A DNA stretch of 64,000 bases from Sediminibacterium sp. (GTDB taxonomy: Bacteria; Bacteroidota; Bacteroidia; B-17B0; Aurantibacillaceae): NCBI GenBank assembly GCA_030054095.1, contig JASGCO010000001.1:86831-150830 (forward strand). Direction: 5' to 3'. Of this stretch, positions 59,101 to 64,000 are shown piece after piece (position 1 is the stretch's first letter; each line of letters begins with the position of its first letter). A program made the translations under genes and the position numbers. A model generated the notes under the pieces. The model was not told where the DNA came from, did not search any database, and saw only the letters and a program-made list of their open reading frames with translations.

Positions 59101-62100
59101 AAAGCTGTCCCACGTTTTGTATCATATTTACTATCGCGGAAACAAACTGGGTCCCCAGATTAGCAGAGCTGCTCGTGTTATTCAGCGGAAAAAATAACTC
59201 AGGCCGCCGTAATTTCATATACTCAAAAGCAGCCTTTCTGAACGGGTGAACGCTCCCATTACCCGCTACATTAATAGTGGTGGCCTTCTGAAAGATAACT
59301 TTGATACACGCTCTTGAATAATAGGTTGTTGAGCCAACCGTATAGGCGCTACTTGGATCAAAATGGATGCCATATCCTTTATCCATTCTGCAATATCCAT
59401 CCACATAGTCATAAGCGCTCTGGCCGGTAGCCGGTTGATTTTTAAGGCGCATATTGGCATTAAAGTAAAGGTAATTCGCATTTTTAGCGGGGTCCACAAA
59501 TTCCTCTACGTATTTATTTAATTTGGTCTGATCGTTTAAACCTTCTTTCAGATTAAAAAATATCAAATCGCATTTCTGATTTACGGAATTCTGGTTTTCG
59601 CCCAAACTGGAGCCTGACGAGTGTATTCCTCCCGAACCATCCACATAACCTGTTCCGGTTATTTCACACATCTGCATCGCACGTTTATTTTGAACGTAGT
59701 TGTAATCATCAGATTCATAGGCCACCTTGATAATTCCGCCTGATGGCAACTTAATTCTTTCCAGGTTCCACGCTGAAGCAAATAAATCGGCCTTTTGCTT
59801 ATTTTGATCAACATACGGAAAATCTCCAACCAGATAATTAGCCGTGCTCCCGGGAACAGAACTGTCCTCTTTATAATTTCCCCAACGGTCGCTTAACAAC
59901 TGATTATATGACGGATTAAAAGCTGTATAGTTAAATTCATAAGGACTTAGTGCGCCAGTGTTATTATTAAGATAAGTAAAATACAGTTTCTTTAATGTCA
60001 GTTTTCCCTTTGTGGGGTTTTTAACCGGATCTGAAACGCTATTGATGGTATTGGGACACAGTGAATAATCATATTCAAAATGAACGGTTTTAATTGGAAC
60101 TGAAGTGCTGGCTTTACTGAAAAGTTTTATGCGTTCTAAAAAACGGGGTAACACGCTTGTTCCTAATGGTGGATTATTTGCTGTATAAGCGTTTTCGGTA
60201 GATACACCGCGCGCGTCAAGACGTGGGTTTGAAGCAGGATCATTAAGTTCAAAAATGGCAAAATGCGTTTTGGTTTCGATGGAATTCAGGTAATACATCT
60301 CCTTTTCACCGTACTTGTACATCGCCTTATCATCAGCATCATTGTCCGCATAATTTTCGAAGCGGATGGCACCTGAAACAGGTACCCTCCATCGGTATGG
60401 ATTGGAAGATGATCCAATGTTTGAATAATTGAACTTAACAAAATAACCGAAATCATCATCACTTGGGCCGTTACCTGTTACATCCACATAATCTGGCGAG
60501 TAAATTGCTGTTAAAAGGTAAGACGTGGCGTATCCCGGAACTTCCGTTGAACTATAATAGTTATCTACCCCTTTTGTGTTATTGAGAGAAGCATCCGTTG
60601 ACGCATAGTTTACGATCCGGTCGTTGCCCTGATTATTTGATGTAGCAAATATGACTTCACGCTCCTTCAGGTTATACACCGGCAAGCCAAAAACATATTT
60701 ATTCCCGTCAGGATTAACAACTGAAAATTCTCCAACATGATGCCCTTTCTTCTCAGCGCTTAAGTTGTATGTTAAAGGCTGTCCGGTTGCTCCGGAAGTA
60801 ATAAATGGAAATTCGTTAGCATTATACAAATGACTCACCTTTGTTAATGCGTAGCCAGGAACTGTGTTCGTTAATTCAAAGCGGTTTTTATACTGCACCG
60901 CATTTGTTGTAGGTTGATCATACGTATTCTTATTATATCGCAAAACCTGAGTAGTAGATGTGCCTTTAGGTTGGTTTTTAATTTTTGGAAATACATTAAG
61001 GCTATAATTAGCGGGATCAAAATCACTTAAAACACTTGTTGAGGCCAGATCCATTAACGAGGCAATTTCAAAGCTCATGGCATCATCGTTACCACCATAC
61101 TTCGTTCCATCCATAGCTACCACTTTGTCGCCCGACGACCGGAAGTAAAAGGGATCGCGGAATACAGAACTATTGTCATCTGAATTAACATCGTTTATAC
61201 CATAAACTGTATTAGTATATTCGAACTTATCTTCAAAATCCTTGTACTGACGTTTCCATTTCCCTGAATACTTACTGGTGTAGGTAATTCCCGGATTTAA
61301 GCCTAAATGCGCCAGGCTCCCTGCCCCGAATTCCATACCGAATTCTATATCTGTAAAGTCAGAACTGGAACGCGCATCGTAAAGCAATCCCACATCCGTA
61401 CGGTGCGGGCGAAATATCATTCCCAATCCTTGTGCCCCTGCACTATAAACATCAAACGTATGCATGGGAACCGGTAAATTAGGTGTTGTAGCACTTACTC
61501 CATGATCATCCCGGTTAAAATCCATGAGTGCCATACCCTCTCTAACCTGCGCAGAAACAGCAGAAGCACCCGAATAGTTTAAATAAGGAGATAAACCATC
61601 ATCCAGACGATTACGTTCTCCTGAATACAAATAGCCGTAAGAGGGGAAATCGAGGGTTTTATCTTTCAGCTTCTGAAAAAATAAAAATGCTTTTACAGAT
61701 GAGTTGGGGTAAGCTCCAAAAACAGAACCTCCGAATTTAGCCCATAAACTAACATCAAAGCCTCCTTCGGGAAAAGACGTATTAGGAACAAAAGAAGGGT
61801 TTGCAAAATCTATTTGTAATCCATTTTGAGCTAACTCATTGTAACTTTTAAGAGCCGACTTGTATCCTTTCATAAAATTACGGATCCGCTGAAATTTTTT
61901 CTTCTCCGCACCATCATGATCCCCCTCATCTGTTCCTTCACCCTCTTTACTTTTTAAAGTGGGATTGATCTTTAAGTCTGGACCATCCTGCGCGTCAAAA
62001 TTTACATCAAAGCCAATGTTCAACTGTTTATCGCTTTTAAGAAGATCAATTTTATAATCGGATAAACTCTGTATTTCCGCCTTTAAGTTAAGTCCCTTGT

Positions 62101-62593
62101 AATTATTATACGATAATCCAGCTCCTAAACCAATATTACTAAGGTTCTCGAAGCCCAGTAATTCAGCGTTAACACCAACACTTAATCCAAAAATCCAGTT
62201 GGGTTTAATATTCATTTCCTTTTTAACTATATCAGATCCAAAGAAATCATCGGGCAAACCCCGCATATTACGGTTAATAGCTCCGGCATTTACATTCCAT
62301 CCCAATCCCGTCCACGAGGCTTCCATATCAGGAGAAATACCGGCATGGTAACTAATATTCACAGGATATCCGCCATTGGGGCCAGGAACCGTCAGTAATC
62401 CGATATTATAATTGAAATCCCCGGTGAATGGATCCACAAGTTGAGTTGTACCAACCGGCTCAAAACTACTGGTTTCAGGCTGCGAAGCACTATAAGTAAG
62501 CGCCAGAGCGGCAGTTGGGTAAAACGTTTGGAAGAGTAAAACAATGACCATTACTAATGGAGCTGGTCTTAATTTGAATTTAGTCCCTTTCAT
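56126..62593 (-). CDS. Giant exported SpvB/TcB-like protein, partner of the RHS protein
   Basis: Protein of 2155 residues with signal peptide (LVMVIVLLFQTFYPTAALA). Right after it comes a stretch like the N-terminus of SpvB/TcB: VDPFTGDFNYNIGLLTVPGP, GGYPVNISYHAGI, and SWTGLGWNVNAGAINRNMRG. Compare TcB/SpvB 'GRGGLAPxLSLSYSSG...GPFGLGW'. The middle is long, beta-rich and unassigned. Near the C-terminus (about 1950-2090) a jellyroll resembles carbohydrate-binding modules (YRSLNFGNQELQI, NKKYVLSAWIKNTS, GWRKLDLVFSF). The last residues are a single YD repeat (YYNYNEAGNLVQVKRETDKG). It overlaps its neighbours by 14 and 4 nt. No T9SS domain and no enzymatic motif seen. Confidence 0.8.
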   Translation of the reverse strand: MKGTKFKLRPAPLVMVIVLLFQTFYPTAALALTYSASQPETSSFEPVGTTQLVDPFTGDFNYNIGLLTVPGPNGGYPVNISYHAGISPDMEASWTGLGWNVNAGAINRNMRGLPDDFFGSDIVKKEMNIKPNWIFGLSVGVNAELLGFENLSNIGLGAGLSYNNYKGLNLKAEIQSLSDYKIDLLKSDKQLNIGFDVNFDAQDGPDLKINPTLKSKEGEGTDEGDHDGAEKKKFQRIRNFMKGYKSALKSYNELAQNGLQIDFANPSFVPNTSFPEGGFDVSLWAKFGGSVFGAYPNSSVKAFLFFQKLKDKTLDFPSYGYLYSGERNRLDDGLSPYLNYSGASAVSAQVREGMALMDFNRDDHGVSATTPNLPVPMHTFDVYSAGAQGLGMIFRPHRTDVGLLYDARSSSDFTDIEFGMEFGAGSLAHLGLNPGITYTSKYSGKWKRQYKDFEDKFEYTNTVYGINDVNSDDNSSVFRDPFYFRSSGDKVVAMDGTKYGGNDDAMSFEIASLMDLASTSVLSDFDPANYSLNVFPKIKNQPKGTSTTQVLRYNKNTYDQPTTNAVQYKNRFELTNTVPGYALTKVSHLYNANEFPFITSGATGQPLTYNLSAEKKGHHVGEFSVVNPDGNKYVFGLPVYNLKEREVIFATSNNQGNDRIVNYASTDASLNNTKGVDNYYSSTEVPGYATSYLLTAIYSPDYVDVTGNGPSDDDFGYFVKFNYSNIGSSSNPYRWRVPVSGAIRFENYADNDADDKAMYKYGEKEMYYLNSIETKTHFAIFELNDPASNPRLDARGVSTENAYTANNPPLGTSVLPRFLERIKLFSKASTSVPIKTVHFEYDYSLCPNTINSVSDPVKNPTKGKLTLKKLYFTYLNNNTGALSPYEFNYTAFNPSYNQLLSDRWGNYKEDSSVPGSTANYLVGDFPYVDQNKQKADLFASAWNLERIKLPSGGIIKVAYESDDYNYVQNKRAMQMCEITGTGYVDGSGGIHSSGSSLGENQNSVNQKCDLIFFNLKEGLNDQTKLNKYVEEFVDPAKNANYLYFNANMRLKNQPATGQSAYDYVDGYCRMDKGYGIHFDPSSAYTVGSTTYYSRACIKVIFQKATTINVAGNGSVHPFRKAAFEYMKLRRPELFFPLNNTSSSANLGTQFVSAIVNMIQNVGQLLTSYNRYCILMGYGNRLADGTDGNSTSDERKSYLRLLVPDGKKYGGGHRVKRISIDNQWNVSDVNAVREYGQEFYYNLPDGTSSGVAENEPSSGKEESALIVPIDDYKTDRTFVSRLGGLYQDKPVCEGYFPGPGVGYSRVMVKSLTRENAGTEINKQSAGGLTVNEFYTAKDFPVIEEAAETDKTDFDKGLTIPFIGRLKFTTAGLSQGFKVVLNDMHGKPKAVRVYPHNTDFTSSNAQATHEIEYKYSINGNTLENKVTGLFADGDYRNMEMGVERDFVMDMNQDSQFTIDAGLATNTDVIYVPPFLVIPAFSIIPILNYSNNTYRTFVNVKAIYKQGILLETTVRNDKAETKTTNLMFDAYSGKPLLTTVTNEFKKPVYHYDIPSHWHYKEMGAKSQYYKNTSSFSYVSAGNINVSHPQFFKPGDKVRLSVASSLVSTNYREYWITGFTPPSTFQLRDERGSAYSNSPVNYNLMTIVDPVAKNLMHVSAGEIISLSNPVMDVKSPFFIAFNAYLNGYPQNPPPTGTFQYTDCMDGRTMNVSYVYQTTPNAIDFDITPKGTSQSCKSRLVLPSVITISNYSLYDYRHTGSSNIYLQLKTPPPYPLSVPSATLQSSEGCITACLDGVLHAEASRFKNDWSYDYADMGNPAVYNVSGNDVLLASVVNTNPYRFGKTGIWRFHEKYIYQTDRKQSTPNTDIAVDGTYNVFNPHNWGISAVSGANKYWTLKETSTGYSPYGFETERKDWLDLYNSTLYGNNATVAIAVGKYCPYDQLSAQSFENATSVGTSIKGGHLTLQYSSAGTINVNTTDAHTGYRSLNFGNQELQIANLQFNAAASITGGNYHIIPNKKYVLSAWIKNTSNALLPTVTFPANCTGTTEFGKDVVDGWRKLDLVFSFNTVPAPNSLHAIKLNGAGIAALSIDDIRIQPFNSEVKTFVYNPTNLYLMADLNDKNFATYYNYNEAGNLVQVKRETDKGIITIKTLQENLKRQ

Positions 62594-63200
62594 AATTCAA
62601 TTTTGGTAATTTATTAATATCATTTTTATTAAAACGGAAGTGAAGCATTCCCATGCCCAAAATTTTATCATCGTACACTAACTGCATATCTGTTTTAAGA
62701 TTATGCGTAATTGTATCCAAAAAATTTCGAGATGGGAATCCCAGATTTATATAGTTAACTGAAGACACATCAAAACTCCGCTCATAATGATACCCGACAC
62801 ATGGCACCGTATCAGATTTACCTATAAGGTAAAAATCGGCCTGCATACTATTATTAAGGTAATCCAATAATTGATAGTAAGAAGCGTTTCCCTTTATCCC
62901 ACTAATCTCATCTCCTGAAGGTGTTGTTATACAAAAACTGAAATATACCATATCTCTGTATTTCTTCCTTAGAGATTGTACGTCTTCGTTTGCAACTTTA
63001 TTACTCTGAATTTCAGAAAGAATCATTTCATCTGTAGGTCGGTAACGGCAAGAAAACTTAAGATCCTTCAATTCAGTGTATCGGATCAAAGCCTCATCCC
63101 CTATTACTTCTGACCTATAGTTTTCAGCGTTGGTCTCGTTTTTACCGGAACAGGAAAAGAGCAGTAAAACTATTACGATATGGTAAAATCTGATACTCAC
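62580..63200 (-). CDS. Lipoprotein of the RHS operon
   Basis: Lipoprotein of 206 residues with lipobox LLFSC (Cys17) after a short hydrophobic signal. The mature part holds 'IRYTELKDLKFSCRYRPTDEMILSEI', a mixed helix/strand region and an end 'LGMGMLHFRFNKNDINKLPKL'. No family recognised. It overlaps the chaperone-like gene by 4 nt upstream and the 2155-residue gene by 14 nt downstream, so it is translationally coupled to both and probably part of the same complex. Confidence 0.7.
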   Translation of the reverse strand: MSIRFYHIVIVLLLFSCSGKNETNAENYRSEVIGDEALIRYTELKDLKFSCRYRPTDEMILSEIQSNKVANEDVQSLRKKYRDMVYFSFCITTPSGDEISGIKGNASYYQLLDYLNNSMQADFYLIGKSDTVPCVGYHYERSFDVSSVNYINLGFPSRNFLDTITHNLKTDMQLVYDDKILGMGMLHFRFNKNDINKLPKLNYERD

Positions 63201-63733
63201 TTACCTGATTGCTTACTATTAATATATTTTATTGCCGCTTCGGTTACATCAATGGCTTTATCAGAATACATGACATTTCCACTTCCATTTGCACCCAGTA
63301 TAATCTGATATCCATTTGCTTCTCCAAACTCAACTACGTATTTGTTAATTTGTGCCCAGATTTGTTCTTCATACTGTTTTATCATACCCGCATTTGATTC
63401 CTCGAAACTTTTCTTTTTTTCGAAGTATTCTTTTTTAAGATAATTAAGCGTACTCAACTCATCTTCACTTACTTTTCCCTGCGCATTAAACTTTCTTACT
63501 GTGCGCTCAATTTCGAGTTTCATACTATCCAATAAATGAGTCCTTGTGTTTACTGTCTTTTCTGCCCTTTCCTCGTAAGTTTTGGTAAGATTAAATCCGG
63601 AGTAAATATCATTCAACTTTACAAAAGCGATTTTTTTTGCAAATAGAACATGATAAAAGGTAATTGCCATTACAGACACCACCACCATTAAAAAACCGTT
63701 AATAAGATAACGCTTCACATTTACCGCTCCCAT
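63197..63733 (-). CDS. OmpH/Skp-like periplasmic chaperone, membrane-anchored
   Basis: Protein of 178 residues. A single membrane helix or uncleaved signal (about 12-30, LINGFLMVVVSVMAITFYHVLF) is followed by the Skp layout: a strand 'IAFVKLNDIYSGF', a long coiled coil (about 55-120, ERAEKTVNTRTHLLDSMKLE...YLKKEYFEKKKSFEES), a helix, and the closing strand region 'YQIILGANGSGNVMYSDKAIDVTEAAIKYI'. Skp holds outer-membrane and secreted proteins in the periplasm. Placed ahead of two giant exported proteins it is likely their dedicated holdase, or a membrane-attached version of one. Confidence 0.8.
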   Translation of the reverse strand: MGAVNVKRYLINGFLMVVVSVMAITFYHVLFAKKIAFVKLNDIYSGFNLTKTYEERAEKTVNTRTHLLDSMKLEIERTVRKFNAQGKVSEDELSTLNYLKKEYFEKKKSFEESNAGMIKQYEEQIWAQINKYVVEFGEANGYQIILGANGSGNVMYSDKAIDVTEAAIKYINSKQSGK

Positions 63734-63741
63734 AATATTAA

Positions 63742-64000
63742 TTAGTTCACATTAAATTTCAAAAAAAACCGTTCTTTCTTTTCATTTAGAATTTCCATTT
63801 GATAGGCACCGGTTGTTAATCCGCCGGGGATTATTGTTTTAAGATTAATAGAATATCTGTTATCCCCAAAAGTCACTGGCAATGCTTGATTTGCCTGGGT
63901 TGCCACTAACTGATGATTACTTAGTCTGTAAATACTGTATGTTAAACTACCATTGCTATCATTGTACTCCTCTTTATATCTGAAATGGAGGTAGTTTTTC
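63742..64000 (-). CDS. C-terminal end of an exported or surface protein (truncated by the window)
   Basis: An open reading frame runs in from the right edge and ends with TAA at 63742-63744. The 85 visible residues are beta-rich (SLTYSIYRLSNHQLVATQ, VTFGDNRYSINLKTIIPGG, GAYQMEILNEKKERFFL) and look like an Ig-type domain; the start lies outside the window. It ends 8 nt before the chaperone-like gene on the same strand and so belongs to the RHS operon. No family recognised. Confidence 0.7.
   Translation of the reverse strand, partial: KNYLHFRYKEEYNDSNGSLTYSIYRLSNHQLVATQANQALPVTFGDNRYSINLKTIIPGGLTTGAYQMEILNEKKERFFLKFNVN

Noticed and set aside
47639-62593. T9SS sorting domain on the two giant proteins
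   Set aside because: Neither C-terminus has a 'YPNPxxG' type A domain or a type B-like end; the RHS protein ends in ...ILHITKYN and the partner in ...LQENLKRQ.
47169-63733. Classical Tc toxin or type VI effector locus
   Set aside because: No TcA, VgrG, Hcp, PAAR or chaperone DUF1795 gene is present, and the giants carry Sec signal peptides.

Overview
The window looks like a chromosomal segment of a Bacteroidota bacterium, probably Flavobacteriales- or Sphingobacteriales-like. The reasons are four secreted proteins with a C-terminal type IX secretion (T9SS) sorting domain of the 'YPNPxxG...' kind, a PorE-like TPR/propeller/OmpA protein, a TonB-dependent receptor next to a DUF4249 lipoprotein, and several promoters of the TTTG / TAnnTTTG type. 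I saw no rRNA, tRNA, CRISPR array, prophage or transposase. Most genes are ordinary chromosomal genes with short operon spacings.

Left part (0-25 kb): a large surface protein (Calx-beta plus choice-of-anchor I plus T9SS signal); an ABC transporter pair; peptidase T; a divergent peroxide-defence locus (OxyR with Cys199/Cys208, AhpC, AhpD, with an OxyR-box match between them); a T9SS protein with near-identical 210-bp internal repeats; a PorE-like protein; a HAD phosphatase; an M43 metalloprotease secreted by T9SS; an SPFH protein; a TPR protein; a three-gene unit (small membrane protein, UbiA-type prenyltransferase, SanA/YdcF-like protein); and a TonB receptor/DUF4249 pair.

Middle (25-38 kb): an RlpA-like protein whose 3' end overlaps that of an opposing glycosyltransferase; a nucleotide-sugar operon of WbpD-, WbpB- and WbpA-like enzymes; a large T9SS Asp-box/propeller protein; a YbiT-like ABC-F ATPase with one degenerate composite ATP site; a stand-alone GldM-C-terminus-like protein; LemA; and some lipoproteins.

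Right part: 38.9-47.5 kb is one inorganic-carbon unit on the minus strand: a small exported protein, a SulP anion transporter, a porin, DabA (all four zinc ligands at the expected spacing), DabB and an outer-membrane protein. From 47.6 kb to the right edge is a second minus-strand operon, tightly coupled by overlaps: a truncated exported protein, a Skp/OmpH-like chaperone, a lipoprotein, a 2155-residue SpvB/TcB-like protein, a LolA-like periplasmic protein and a 2595-residue RHS protein with a Cys-rich middle module and a toxin-like C-terminal tail. Both giants carry Sec signal peptides and neither carries a T9SS domain. This split TcB/TcC-like 'cocoon' with its own periplasmic helpers is the best candidate in the window for an undescribed system.
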